This document shows positions 33,612 to 45,332 of a stretch of DNA of 64,000 nucleotides, piece by piece (position 1 is the stretch's first letter; every line of letters starts with the position of its first letter). Source of the stretch: Meghimatium bilineatum (Eukaryota > Mollusca > Gastropoda > Stylommatophora > Philomycidae). The position numbers and the translations under genes were made by a program. The stretch is from assembly GCA_034231615.1 (NCBI GenBank), contig CM067312.1:5311001-5375000 (forward strand). Direction: 5' to 3'. The notes under the pieces are model-generated. The model saw nothing but the letters and a program-made list of their open reading frames with translations, had not been told where the DNA came from and searched no databases.

Positions 33612-34575
33612 GTACTTTTCTAGAGAGAACCTTGTTTCTAGAGAGAACCTTGTTTCTAGAGAGAACCTTGTTTCTAGAGAGAACCTAGTTCCTAGAGAGA
33701 ACCTTGTTTCTAGAGAGAACCTAGTTCCTAGAGAGAACCTTGTTTCTAGAGAGAACCTTGTTTCTAGAGAGAACCTTGTTTCTAGAGAGAACCTTGTTTC
33801 TAGAGAGAACCTAGTTCCTAGAGAGAACCTTGTTTCTAGAGAGAACCTTGTTTCTAGAGAGAACCTTGTTTCTAGAGAGAACCTTGTTTATAGAGAGAAC
33901 CTTGTTTCTAGAGAGAACCTTGTTTCTAGAGAGAACCTTGTTTCTAGAGAGAACCTTGTTTCTAGAGAGAACCTAGTTCCTAGAGAGAACCTTGTTTCTA
34001 GAGAGAACTTTTGTTTCTAGAGAGAACCTTGTTTCTAGAGAGAACCTTGTTTATAGAGAGAACCTTGTTTCTAGAGAGAACCTTGTTTCTAGAGAGAACC
34101 TTGTTTCTAGAGAGAACCTAGTTCCTAGAGAGAACCTTGTTTCTAGAGAGAACCTTGTTTCTAGAGAGAACCTTGTTTCTAGAGAGAACCTTGTTTATAG
34201 AGAGAACCTTGTTTCTAGAGAGAACCTTGTTTCTAGAGAGAACCTTGTTTCTAGAGAGAACCTTGTTTCTAGAGAGAACTTTGTTTCTAGAGAGAACCTT
34301 GTTTCTAGAGAGAACCTTGTTTCTAGAGAGAACCTTGTTTCTAGAGAGAACCTAGTTTCTAGAGAGAACCTTGTTTCTAGAGAGAACCTTGTTTCTAGAG
34401 AGAACCTTGTTTCTAGAGAGAACCTTGTTTCTAGAGAGAACCTTGTTTCTAGAGAGAACCTTGTTTCTAGAGAGAACCTTGTTTCTAGAGAGAACCTTGT
34501 TTATAGAGAGAACCTTGTTTATAGAGAGAACCTTGTTTATAGAGAGAACCTTGTTTATAGAGAGAACCTTGTTTA
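33612..34575. repeat. Minisatellite, 18 bp x about 53
   Basis: Unit 'GAGAGAACCTTGTTTCTA'. Variants are CTAGTTCCTA, TTTATA and one 19-bp unit near 34005 that shifts frame. The last five units are all of the TTTATA type. Two + frames stay open (repeat SRENLV or FLERTL). The start merges with 'GTACTTTTCTAGAGAGAACC', the likely founder. Confidence 0.95.
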
Positions 34576-34579
34576 TCCA

Positions 34580-35905
34580 TGTAACTATTGTAAATCAATT
34601 CTCACAGAATGTAACAATTGGTGGATGATTCTGCTCCTCGACTTTCTGCAGACACTTTGGTTTCATTTTATTTCAAATTTTCCTAGTTGGAACTTCAATA
34701 GACTAGTAAATAAGTTTTTATGACCCTAAACCACAAGGAAAAAAAACAAAAACTCAATCTGGCCTATCGACTCCAAATGTTTGTCCACCTCTCATCTATA
34801 TTCAACTAATATATTTTAGTGCTTTTTGTTTGGTCCTCTGTTGTTTATTTTGCCATATGGTCTATGGTCTAAATGTCGCTGCAGTTATGAATACTTAATA
34901 TATTGTGTTTTCTCTTATTACCTAATGATAATGTTACAGTTGTTAACGAATGGGGTGTGACGTATAACTAAACATTAAAGTTAGTGCCGTTTCGTTATAC
35001 TACGAGACGTAGATTTACAGATAGAGGAAAAAAAATCAGGATTCACTACGTGAGATGTGCCTACATTATTAACGAAACACACCATTAATTCGTGTTTAAT
35101 TAGCCTCTTTTTTTTCGTGGCCACACGGTCTGCCAGTAATGTAATTTCAGTGATGACACGAAAGCTGCACATACCATAATAAAGTTCAATGAAACTGCAC
35201 ATAATATTAAAAAGTTGGAATGTAAGCACTATTCGCGTATTGTACTAAAATGAGTAATAGACGTACACATATACATACGCAACGCCTGATATATGCAATC
35301 ACACACAGAGGCAGAGAGAATGAGTGAAGTATATGAAGAATCTAACTTAAGGTTATCAAACGTTACTCGTTAACACTATTTGTAATTTCAAGACAAAAGA
35401 TCTCAGCTGGAGACGAGTACAAGAGGAAAATAGTCGTGGGATTATAAAAACTTGACATTAAGCTCGGCAACGGAGCACACGTTTGACTGAAACCGATGCT
35501 TGTCATCTCTCTCACAATGTTCAGCATCCAGATGAAAGAAGCAAAAATTTGAAGTAAGCTACACAGGTGTAACAACCTGTGTCTATTCTGTAGAAACAAA
35601 ATCTCTTAAAAGTGCGCGTGAAATCGGTTCATGCCTGTAACATTCTGCAGGCTTGCAGAATATGCATACACAGATTATGGGTATGATAAGTTGAAGTGTT
35701 CTTGTGTTCTGCGGGCCCAAAATGAAAGTAAATAATACCAACACTGTTTACCTTCTTTGAATGATGTAGGATGTGATTAAGGAGGGTCTGCCGCCGCATC
35801 AGCGCTCAATAATTCTGATGGATGTAAAAGAAAAAACTATCAGTATTTAAAATGATATTAGACAGGACCTAAGAATATCACGGGCAGACAGACGATCCAA
35901 CACAG
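34580..35905. other. Intronic non-coding stretch
   Basis: AT-rich with no gene, array or transposon recognised. Short open frames on the minus strand lack known motifs. Confidence 0.4.
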
Positions 35906-35907
35906 AA

Positions 35908-36622
35908 GTCTATACAGACTTGAGCACAAATGTCCATACAGACTTGAACACAGATGTCCATACAGACTTGACCAGAGATGTCCATACAGACTTGAGCACA
36001 AATGTCCATACAGACTTGAACACAGATGTCCATAAAGACTTGAACATAGATGTCCATACAGACTTGAACGTAGATGTCCATACAGACTTGAACACAGATG
36101 TCTGTACAGACATGAACACAGATGTCCATACAGACTTGAACACAGATGTCCATACAGACTTGAACACAGATGTCTGTACAGACATGAACACAGATGTCCA
36201 TACAGACTTGAACACAGATGTCCATACAGACTTGAGCACAGATGTCCATACAGACTTGAACACAGATGTCTGTACAGACATGAATACAGATGTCCAAACA
36301 GACTTGAACACAGATGTCCATACAGACTTGAACATAGATGTCCATACAGACTTGAACATAGATGTCCATACAGACTTGAACACAGATGTCCATACAGACT
36401 TGACCAGAGATCCATACAGACTTGAGCAAAAATGTCCATACAGACTTGAACACAGATGTCCATAAAGACTTGAACATAGATGTCCATACAGACTTGAACG
36501 TAGATGTCCATACAGACTTGAACACAGATGTCTGTACAGATTTGAACACAGATGTCCATACAGACTTGAACACAGATGTCTGTACAGACATGAATACAGA
36601 TATCCATACAGACTTAGATGCA
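35908..36622. repeat. Minisatellite, 24 bp x about 30, higher-order
   Basis: Unit 'GATGTCCATACAGACTTGAA' plus CACA. A subtype contains the perfect palindrome TGTCTGTACAGACA. The block around 35970-36120 recurs at about 36402-36550 with the same rare variants (GACCAGAGAT, CATAAAGAC, GAACGTAGAT). Open on both strands because 24 is divisible by three. Confidence 0.95.
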
Positions 36623-37440
36623 AATTGACTCCTTTAAACTATCAAAAGAAATGTAAGCTAACACATTTCGGACATGTACAAAGATATTGTTCATGGAAGG
36701 AACTGTTCTAGGAAAGAAAACAAGATGCAACCAAGACTATGATGGACACAGTGTGTCAGTTCCAGGCAAGTTAGATATTATTTTTTTAACACATTTGTTT
36801 GACCTGATGGATAAAGTTACTTCTGTTCAGTCGTTCCATTACTAAATTTTGAAATCTATATTTCACTGAATGAATGACTTGATGCACAGTGGAATTTTTC
36901 TGTCTGCATTTGCATCTTATCGTCTCTCCGATCACTCAGTGTTTGTATCCTTATTTTTGCCATCTCTACTATTGGTGTTGAATATTTGCTTCGTGTTGAT
37001 CCTAAGTGTCTGGTTTTGCATCTTTTCTAGCTCATGTAATGTAGTATTTGATTCTGGACACCACACAGTTGACCACTATTCCATGTGTGCTCGTATGCCC
37101 TGCTGGTAAACTTAACTAAGTATTTACATTTATCATCTCCCCATGAAGTTCCACTTAGTTTTTCCATGATGGCTAACTTTTTCCTAGCCTGTGTTTTTGC
37201 TGTGTTATGTGTTCCTTCCATGTCATTATGTTCTCAAATGTGACTTTTAGTTGTGTGTAGTGAAAGCGTATGCAGTAGAGGTAGGTGTGTACTGGGAATT
37301 CCCAATGTGCCTCATATTCTAATTATAGTACTCACGAAGAACACGTTTGTAGTTTTACTTGACTACGACTAACAGACTATCACTATCGGACAATTGGCTG
37401 TTGGCACGAAAACAAACAAATAACAACACACAAGACATTT
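36623..37440. other. Intronic non-coding stretch
   Basis: No feature recognised. Confidence 0.4.
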
Positions 37441-37444
37441 TCAC

Positions 37445-37471
37445 CGTTTCAACCTTTAGGTTTTTATCAAG
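37445..37471 (-). other. Hammerhead-like core
   Basis: The minus strand reads CTTGATAAAAACCTAAAGG then TTGAAACG. AACC and GGTT form a perfect 4-bp stem around TAAA. GATGA reads GATAA. Sequence on either side resembles 5818-5905. Confidence 0.4.
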
Positions 37472-37984
37472 AATATATAAATCAAACAGTGAAAAGACAA
37501 TAAAAACAGTAAAAACAATGACAATCATATTTGAATGGGAACTCTTCCGTTTGTCTGACGACGTACTGACACGACTAATGTATTAAATATCAGTAAACAG
37601 CCAAGTACTCTGGCTGCACTAACGACTACCAAATGTATCTCCAGGTGAGAAAATGACTGATTTGGTGCCGAGATTTATCAGACATAACTCAGACCTTTCA
37701 CATCTTCCTCAAATTTGCGTTTGTTTCTGCGATAACAACGCGTTCTTAGACATTTGTTATCGATAACTGTTATCTTTTGTTTACTGTTGTATCTTTCACT
37801 TTCCATTTGCTGGTCTGCCAAATTGGAAGGCGCTTTCTGGCGAATGTTAGACGAATACAGTAAAGTCCTGTTAACTCACTGGGAATCATCCTTCTAAATG
37901 GACGTTATTTGACGTTTCCCTGTTATTGGTGTGTACTTTGTGGTGACAGCCAGTAGAAATAACGGAAAAAGTCTTGCATTCCCT

Positions 37985-38355
37985 CAACTCTACTCAACAT
38001 GACATAATCATCTACTCAACATGACATAATCATCTACTCAACATGACATACTCATCTACTCTCCTTCTTCTTCTCGTTCGCAGTTTGACATGTCTACGCA
38101 GACAGTCTGATTTTATTAATAAACGCTGCTGTATGTGAAAGCTCCTCAGTGATCCCATACATCTTTCTGTGGATGTCCATCTCTTTGGGCCAGTGTTCTT
38201 CCCTTAACTGGTTTAGTGTATTGTAGTCTTGCAGGATATGTTCAGCGGTCTATGTTGCCTACCGACATGGACACAGAGGTGATGGGACCAGTCACTCATC
38301 TACTCAACATGACATACTCATCTACTCAACCTGACATACTCATCTACTCAACTCA
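37985..38355. repeat. 22-bp repeat in two blocks
   Basis: 'CATCTACTCAACATGACATA' plus AT/CT occurs three to four times at 37985-38058 and again at 38297-38352, separated by about 240 bp of other sequence. Confidence 0.8.
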
Positions 38356-38760
38356 CAATTACATTATATTCTATTTAATCAACACCATTAAATATTTTTT
38401 TTTATTGACCTAACTCACAGTTACATAATATTCGATTTATTGAATACACCATTACATATTTTCCGTATTCACTAAACTCACAATTACATAATAATCTCAT
38501 TAACTCAACAGAACATTGCACGACATCCCCATTTACTATCTGACCTCTTGTGGCTAGAAAGACATGCAGAATCTATCAGATTCAGAACATTGTACAGATC
38601 GAATTAATGATCTAATTATCGAGCTTGCAGCTGTCCTTCAAGTGGAAATACAAACTAATAATTAGCTGACATTAAGTCTAGGAAAAGTTGAATAAGTACG
38701 GGAAAAAGTAGAGGGGGGAAAATGGTGAGAAACATCGGGTACTGTTAGTTAAGGTTATCT
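38356..38760. other. Intronic non-coding stretch
   Basis: A loose repeat of 'CTCACAATTACATAATATTC' type spans 38350-38500. No gene. Confidence 0.45.
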
Positions 38761-38764
38761 TTAC

Positions 38765-38885
38765 TTTTCGAGATTTCATCCCATGTTTTTTCGAGATTTC
38801 ATCCCACATTTTTTCGAAATTTCATTCCACGTTTTTTTTTATATTTCATTCCATGTTGTTTTTTTTCGAGATTTCATCCCATGCA
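38765..38885. repeat. Minisatellite, 24-30 bp x 4-5
   Basis: 'CGAGATTTCATCCCATGTTT' followed by T-runs of varying length. Confidence 0.8.
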
Positions 38886-38974
38886 TTTATTCCAAAGACT
38901 AAACCTTGATGTGTACATCCATGACTTTCGTCACAGAAGAACTGCCAAGAGAATTCAAATAAAGCCTTTTTGGT

Positions 38975-39110
38975 CATGTTTTTCGATTATTCTCGTGCAT
39001 GTTCTTAGTCCGTTTTGGCTGGCGACACCCGAGAGACAAAGTATATAAATAGTGACCAAAGACAAGCACAGAAATCATCAAAAAATCACGTAGGCAGGCT
39101 GGTTTTGCTT
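38975..39110. mobile_element. M2 MITE, interior inverted
   Basis: 'CGATTATTCTCGTGCATG', then 'AAGTATATAAATAGTGACC' and 'AATCATCAAAAAATCACG'. The TATAAATAGTGACC core is reverse-complemented relative to 44295-44450. Confidence 0.6.
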
Positions 39111-39267
39111 GCTTTTGCTTCAGCTGCCATGTCTTATTTGGCAGATGGTTGCGATACATCTATCTTGAAACACCTTGATTAGGTAGGGTAGCGCCACACA
39201 CTTTCCTACACGGACTCCACAGAACATCGTTGGTGTACCATCAACATTCTCACGTCGGCGATCGATA

Positions 39268-40440
39268 TAGTGTACACTTATCACAACGTGTTGTACACTT
39301 ATCACAACGTGTTGTACACTTATCACAACGTGTTGTACACTTATCACAACGTGTTGTACACTTATCACAACGTGTTGTACACTTATCACAATATAGTGTA
39401 CACTTATCACAACGTGTTGTACACTTATCACAACGTGTTGTACACTTATCACAACGTGTTGTACACTTATCACAACGTGTTGTACACTTATCACAACGTG
39501 TTGTACACTTATCACAACGTGTTGTACACTTATCACAACGTGTTGTACACTTATCACAACGTGTTGTACACTTATCACAACGTGTTGTACACTTATCACA
39601 ACGTGTTGTACACTTATCACAACGTGTTGTACACTTATCACAACGTGTTGTACACTTATCATAACGTGTTGTACACTTATCATAACGTGTTGTACACTTA
39701 TCACAACGTGTTGTACACTTATCATAACGTGTTGTACACTTATCACAACGTGTTGTACACTTATCATAACGTGTTGTACACTTATCACAACGTGTTGTAC
39801 ACTTATCACAACGTGTTGTACACTTATCATAACGTGTTGTACACTTATCACAACGTGTTGTACACTTATCATAACGTGTTGTATACTTATCACAACGTGT
39901 TGTACACTTATCATAACGTGTTGTACACTTATCACAACGTGTTGTACACTTATCACAACGTGTTGTACACTTATCATAACGTGTTGTACACTTATCATAA
40001 CGTGTTGTACACTTATCATAACGTGTTGTACACTTATCACAACGTGTTGTACACTTATCATAACGTGTTGTACACTTATCATAACGTGTTGTACACTTAT
40101 CACATCGTGTTGTACACTTATCATAACGTGTTGTACACTTATCACAAGGTGTTGTACACTTATCATAACGTGTTGTACACTTATCACAAGGTGTTGTACA
40201 CTTATCACAAGGTGTTGTACACTTATCACAACGTGTTGTACACTTATCACAACGTGTTGTACACTTATCACAAGGTGTTGTACACTTATCACAAGGTGTT
40301 GTACACTTATCACAAGGTGTTGTACACTTATCACAACGTGTTGTACACTTATCATAACGTGTTGTACACTTATCACAAGGTGTTATACACTTATCACCAC
40401 ATAGTATATATTTATCGCAATAGAGTGTAAATTTATCACA
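39268..40440. repeat. Minisatellite, 21 bp x about 54
   Basis: Unit 'CTTATCACAACGTGTTGTAC' plus A. Variants are zoned: CACAACG units dominate to 39655, CATAACG alternates with CACAACG to about 40130, then CACAAGG appears. Both edges carry the diverged form ATAGTGTACA/ATAGTATATA. Several frames on both strands remain open (up to 418 codons), only because 21 is divisible by three. Confidence 0.96.
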
Positions 40441-40925
40441 ACATATCCCTCCGCCACCCCTTTAAATCTGCGGTTTTCAACCTTTTCCCTGTCGCCCACA
40501 ATCGAGACAGCATTTTTCCTCGGTACCCTGGAGAGAAAAAAAATGGTCTTCTGAACTTTCTGCCACGCCTGATTTATATCGCACATTTCCAGTCGGTATA
40601 TTAGAACAAAAGTTAAAACATTTAATTCAAAACGCACTTCTCTGTAGCTCCTTCAGATGAATCTGTGGTCCCCTACACTTCCCATCCCCAATTTCTTTTC
40701 ATAATGCGTCCCCAGCAGGAGTCTAGTCACATGGGGAATTGGTGGCATATCTTTCACAATTACAATAATTATTTTCAATGTTTTCCTTGTCTGTAATTTC
40801 GCTGTGACAATCTCAACCTTAATTATCAAATTCCACATAGAAATGTTGGCACATTTTATCACTGTTCACAAAAGTTTGTTCACAAAAGTTGTGATGAAAT
40901 ACTCTAATGTACACAGTGTTGTAGT
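40441..40925. other. Intronic non-coding stretch
   Basis: Nothing recognised. Confidence 0.4.
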
Positions 40926-40929
40926 GATA

Positions 40930-41135
40930 GGTACGACGGTATTATGTACCTAGTACTTCATGTAAACAGTGCATCTAGTATTTCATGTAAACAGTGCATC
41001 TAGTATTTCATGTAAACAGTGCATCTAGTATTTCATGTACACAATAATGTAGTGTCAGGGCTGTCGGTATTATGTACCTAGTATTTCATGTACACAATGA
41101 CAGGGCTGTCGGTATTATGTACCTAGTATTTCATA
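40930..41135. repeat. 25-bp repeat within a larger repeat
   Basis: 'GTATTTCATGTAAACAGTGC' plus ATCTA repeats three times. 'GGGCTGTCGGTATTATGTAC' with CTAGTATTTCATG repeats twice downstream. Confidence 0.8.
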
Positions 41136-41204
41136 CCGTGACTAATCGCCATACAAGATCTAACAGCAAAATGAAAATAAAGAAGAATCATCTTTTTTGT
41201 TTAC

Positions 41205-41345
41205 GTCGTATTGTTCGATAATTTCCGTGAGTGTTGGTTAACGTTGGGGGGCGATACCCGGGGGATACAAAGTATATTAATAGTGACAAACTAAAATCAC
41301 AACAATAATAGAAAACATTACATAAGAAGACTGATTCTGCTGTGT
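41205..41345. mobile_element. M2 MITE, interior inverted
   Basis: 'GATAATTTCCGTGAGTGTTG', 'AAGTATATTAATAGTGAC' and 'ATTACATAAGAAGACTG' match the arrangement at 38975-39110. Confidence 0.55.
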
Positions 41346-41349
41346 TTTG

Positions 41350-41445
41350 AATCTACTATTAGGTATGTTGATTATCCTCTTGACGTACCGTACACATCCA
41401 TGGGTGCTCAGATCTCCACTTCAGTTGATCTCACATGGCATAGCA
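41350..41445. repeat. Left arm of a dispersed inverted pair
   Basis: 'GGTATGTTGATTATCCTCTT' with 'GGTGCTCAGATCTCC' and CTTCAGT is repeated in reverse complement at 42190-42285. Confidence 0.6.
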
Positions 41446-41449
41446 ACTG

Positions 41450-41746
41450 ATACATTCTTTTCTAGGGTTTAAAAAAGTAAAGTAACCCATAGCATTTATT
41501 AATGCGTAGAGGTGTGAGATATTAGCTATCTCACATTTCAGAGGCACTGCAAATGAAGGCAGTAGCCATCTTCTCTCCCTCGCAGTCTTTACTGCCCGGA
41601 TTAATCCGGTACCCATTTAAAGTTTGGTCAACCCGGCAGCCGATGCAATCTGAAAAACATTTCTGCCTCAACTGGGGAATGAACATAGCACCACTCATAT
41701 GCGAAGCCAGTGCGCTAACCACTGCGCTAAGCGGCTCCCTAAAGTT
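41450..41746 (-). mobile_element. tRNA-derived SINE
   Basis: The minus strand begins 'GGGAGCCGCTTAGCGCAGTG' then GTTAGCGCACTGGC, a clear tRNA D arm and box A. A box B-like 'ATGTTCATTCCCC' follows at tRNA spacing. The body continues through 'GGTACCGGATTAATCCGGGC' and AGTAAAGACTGCGAGGG. Clearest tRNA-headed SINE in the window. Box B is mutated. Confidence 0.75.
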
Positions 41747-41984
41747 TTAGGGTACTGCTCTTTCGAACTGTTTGTTAAGTGTTATCTGCGGACCACGTAT
41801 ATTCTCAATCACTTTCCTCGGAATCACCTGATTCTACTGTTATGTCAGACGATTGGTGGCATGTCAAGCAGGGAACCTTACACAAGGACATCCTAATGGG
41901 AAATACAAAAAAGGATTGCTACCTTAGCTTAGCCGCGACTGATCAGCAGCAGAAGACCTGTTCTCTGAATTAATTAAGCCATTT

Positions 41985-42365
41985 TGTTCCATTTCTTGAT
42001 TATTCCCGTGTTTTCCTTTGTTAATATTTAAATACTTGAAATTGCATGCCAAAAATAGCCAATATATATATAATATAATAATATACATAATAATGCTGAG
42101 AATACCATGGACTGTCAGGAAAACTAATGTGAGGGTGTGTATATATATATATATATATACCGAGTAGTGAACCAACATAGAAACGAAACCATCAGCCTTT
42201 ATACCCTGAGAGATTTACTGAAGCGGAGATTTGAGCACCTATGGAGTTGTCCAGTGTCCGAAGAGGATAATCAACATACCTAATATATATATAGTAACCA
42301 ATGGAAATCATAGTAATAATAAAAAAACGTACCCAAAGGAAGGCCTGTTTACCTTGTGCAGTTAG
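41985..42365. mobile_element. M2 MITE split by an insertion
   Basis: Left half 'TTGATTATTCCCGTGTTTTC' to 'GCATGCCAAAAATAGCC' (to about 42060). Right half resumes 'AACCAATGGAAATCATAG' at about 42297. Between them lie TA-rich tracts, a short LINE piece 'AATACCATGGACTGTCAGG' (also at 43808) and the right arm of the inverted pair begun at 41350. Confidence 0.6.
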
Positions 42366-42489
42366 CTTTTATAGTACAGTCAATGGCGACGGCTAAGCCA
42401 TGAATTTCACAATTCGAAGACCTAGCAATATAATTCAAAGACGCCTTTTGGGTCATGTTTCAGATTACTTCGATTTCTCAGAAATGATA

Positions 42490-42600
42490 TGGGCTGTCAA
42501 GACATATCTCTTCACAGCTAAAGGGATTATTTCATCATCATCATGTGTCAAGAGCTATCTGTTCACAGCTAAAGGGATTATTTCATTATCATTATGCTGA
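42490..42600. repeat. Tandem duplication, about 55 bp x 2
   Basis: 'TTCACAGCTAAAGGGATTAT' with TTCATCATCATCATG / TTCATTATCATTATG occurs twice. Confidence 0.85.
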
Positions 42601-43654
42601 TGTTGGAGCTTTATTTTATAGACTTATTTTTTTCTCTTTCTTTTTTTTATTAAACGAAAACCTGCTTGTTCTTCAGGTAGCATGTCCTCTGATCTGTGTT
42701 TCAAACTGTTTTTACACTATCCTTAACATCACATTACCTGAATGCGTGTTAAGACTAATAGTCCTCTAATATTTGCTATTTGAAGTTACCTTTCTGTGAC
42801 AGTAGTATAACCAGTGATTGTGTTCATTCTGTAGCCCACTTCTTTGTTTCCCATATTCGCTGCAAAGTATTCTCATAACATTGACTCTTTCTACGCCCAC
42901 GATCTGAAGGTTCTCCACCCACGAGCTAAAGGTTCTCCGCCAAGATGAATCTACGATAACACAAATTCTGTACATACACTCCTTTACTCTAAGCATTTAA
43001 TCACATTCTAGATAACATCTTGTAAAGATAAAACATCAAAGCATGCACATCTTGGGGGTCTATGGGCTGCTCATACTCCTTGGACCCACTTGGAAGCATC
43101 CGTTGTCCAAGTGTTTCAAATCTAGCTGCAACAGTGTATACTATTAAAGGACGGTATTCATTTCCCACGGCCTGACATAAAATAGGTTTTTCTCCCCCAT
43201 ACTTCTAACTCACGTTATCTGTATATTTTTTTTATTGCCATATGTTTTATCTGGAACATGTCGCAGTTCTGAGTTTATTTTTGCTAACTTTGTCATCTTT
43301 TTTAAAAACCACAGTTGATTGAATTTTGAATTTATTGAGTTCCTATTTAACCCTATATTACTCGGTGTATTTTGTTAAATTATCATCTTTTTTTCCCGAT
43401 TTGTGTTTATGGTACAACACACCGATTTGACTTAACGTTATTGGTTTTGTGTGTGTTTTCGCATTCAAAGAGTTGTTTCCTTGTAAAGCCAGATGGTCTT
43501 CGATTGATCCTAATTCCTTCAAGATGATTCATGATTTGCATAATTTTCTGCATGTATTTAAATTTGTAAAAACGAATTTTGAAAAAACAAACTGTGTAAA
43601 TACATTTTCGTGTGTGAATTTTAACGAATTATATTTGTGTTTGAAATATATATT
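42601..43654. other. Intronic non-coding stretch
   Basis: 'CCACCCACGAGCTAAAGGTTC'-like words repeat at 42905-42935. Otherwise nothing recognised. Confidence 0.4.
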
Positions 43655-44165
43655 CTTTAATATGTCCTTGTCATTAGAGGTGAGGAAAAGAGTTCTGCAG
43701 TGTTATATAGCTCCTATACTAAAATATGTATGCTAGTCTTGGACAATAAACAAACAGGAAAGTGGGAAATTAGAGGCAATAGAGATGTGGTTCTACATAA
43801 TAATGCTGAGAATACCATGGACTGTCAGGAAAACTAATGTGGCGGTGTTGAAAACTAATGTGGCGGTGTTGAAAACTAATGTGGCGGTGTTGAAAACTAA
43901 TGTGGCGGTGTTGAAAACTAATGTGGCGGTGTTGAAAACTAATGTGGGGGTGTTGAAAAATCAAATGCGAGACGGGGCTTAATCAATAATTTAAGAAAAA
44001 GAAAATATTCATTTTTGACCACGTTATGAGACAAGGAGGTTTGGATAACATAGTCACAACAGGCAAGAGCGAAGGAAACAGACAGAGGGCGACAACTTGC
44101 GAAAATATTAGATAGTTTGACAACCTAGCACGACATGGAAATAACAACGATCCTGTTACATAATA
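43655..44165 (+). mobile_element. RTE-like LINE fragment carrying an internal minisatellite
   Basis: The frame gives 'MSLSLEVRKRVLQCYIAPIL' then KYVC, a stop, 'SWTINKQESGKLEAIEMWFY' and 'MLRIPWTVRKTNVAVL', the canonical block around the YG.E.W and W.....N..VL motifs. The last seven residues (KTNVAVL) are then repeated. After the array, QLAKILDSLTT at about 44090 matches the C-terminus of 30850-31130. Broken copy. Confidence 0.8.
43840..43962. repeat. Minisatellite, 21 bp x 6, from a LINE ORF
   Basis: Unit 'AAAACTAATGTGGCGGTGTT' plus G. The first copy is the LINE codons themselves, in frame. The last copy has GGGGG. Confidence 0.93.
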
Positions 44166-44294
44166 CTGGAAATCTATCTATCTATAAACCTGTCCGGGTC
44201 GTAGGGGTACCGTACTACATTGGATGTTTCTTCACACAGATTGTATGACCAGGCTACAGTATAGACATCTGCGCAGAAACAAGACTTCATTCAT

Positions 44295-44450
44295 GACGTT
44301 ATTGATTATCGTCTTGTTATTTGTTGGTCACTATTTATATACTTGGAGTCACATGCTAAAATAAGTCAAGGCCGATCAACTAAATGCACGGAAATAATAA
44401 AAAAAGATCTGCCGTTCAGGTCATGTTTACTTTCTGTACAGATGTATTTA
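44295..44450. mobile_element. M2 MITE
   Basis: 'TTGATTATCGTCTTG', 'TTGGTCACTATTTATATAC', 'GAGTCACATGC', 'AAGGCCGATCAACTAAATG' and 'CGTTCAGGTCATGTTTAC' in order. Representative of the forward-interior type. Confidence 0.65.
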
Positions 44451-44589
44451 CTGTCGACGATCACGGGTTGTGTCAATAACTGCACCTGTTGGCGGTGAAC
44501 AACCCCAGCTTCAACCCCAGCTTCAACTTAGCAGAGAATATTAATTGAGTCACTAAGTAAACATAACAAGAGAACGTTGCTTTGATATC

Positions 44590-44840
44590 AGCCATGACAG
44601 TGCCCTCGCCACAGCCTTCATCTCCAACGTAAAGTTACTCGTATTGTAGTGAGTGTGACAGTGCCCTCGCCACAGCCTTCATCTCCAACGTAAAATTACT
44701 CGTGTTGTAGTGAGTGTGACAGTGCCCTCGTCATTGCCTTCATCTCCAACGTAAAACTACTCGTGTTGTAGTGAGTGTGACAGTGCCCTCGTCATTGCCT
44801 TCATCTCCAACATAAAACTACTCGCGGTTGTAGTGAGTGT
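44590..44840. repeat. Minisatellite, about 62 bp x 4
   Basis: Unit 'GTGACAGTGCCCTCGCCACA' plus 'GCCTTCATCTCCAACGTAAA' plus 'ACTACTCGTGTTGTAGTGA'. The last two units carry CGTCATT. Confidence 0.93.
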
Positions 44841-44984
44841 TTGCTCTGTATTCTTAGAACCATGTCTTGTGAAAACAAATGTTACAGGCGTATATTGCGT
44901 ATCCGTTATACAGAACATAAAACCAACATAACGTGAGAAACACAATAAATACTCTTACAGGTCTACAAGAACATCTGATGGCCG

Positions 44985-45240
44985 TGGCGAGGCGTCGCAA
45001 ACTTGTGCGGTTTCTGCACGTGATGAGACACGATTCTCTCTCCAAATCAATCTTGCAGAAAATTGTTGAGGGTTAAAGAAGAAGAGGGGGTCAGAGGAAA
45101 GTATGGGTAGATAATATTAAATACTGTGCAGGATTAAGATTCTCCACACTCAAACAAAGAATTGATATCAGAGAGGCATGGAGACATTTTTGTGTTGATG
45201 TTTCCAGGGTGACAACTCTACTACAATGAAGGGTTATGGG
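44985..45240 (+). mobile_element. LINE C-terminal fragment
   Basis: Reads 'RRRKLVRFLHVMRHDSLSKS' and ILQKIVEG, a stop, 'RRRGGQRKVWVDNIKYCAG' and 'DIREAWRHFCVDVSRVTTLL', the usual 'GH..R.D.L.K.ILQG.V.G.RRRG' layout. Family mates at 54640 and 56330. One in-frame stop. Confidence 0.75.
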
Positions 45241-45332
45241 TTTGATAATAAACACTATTGCTAATCCACGATCAGTTGTTTATTAATGGTGCGCATGATT
45301 TTAGGTGTGCAACATTCCACACTTCGTCATTT

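Noticed and set aside
35858..36628. Open frames of about 180-250 codons on both strands
   Set aside because: Artefact of the 24-bp repeat, whose length is divisible by three.
39120..40430. Open frames of up to 418 codons on both strands
   Set aside because: They lie wholly in a 21-bp tandem array and are open in several frames at once. No splice or coding signature.
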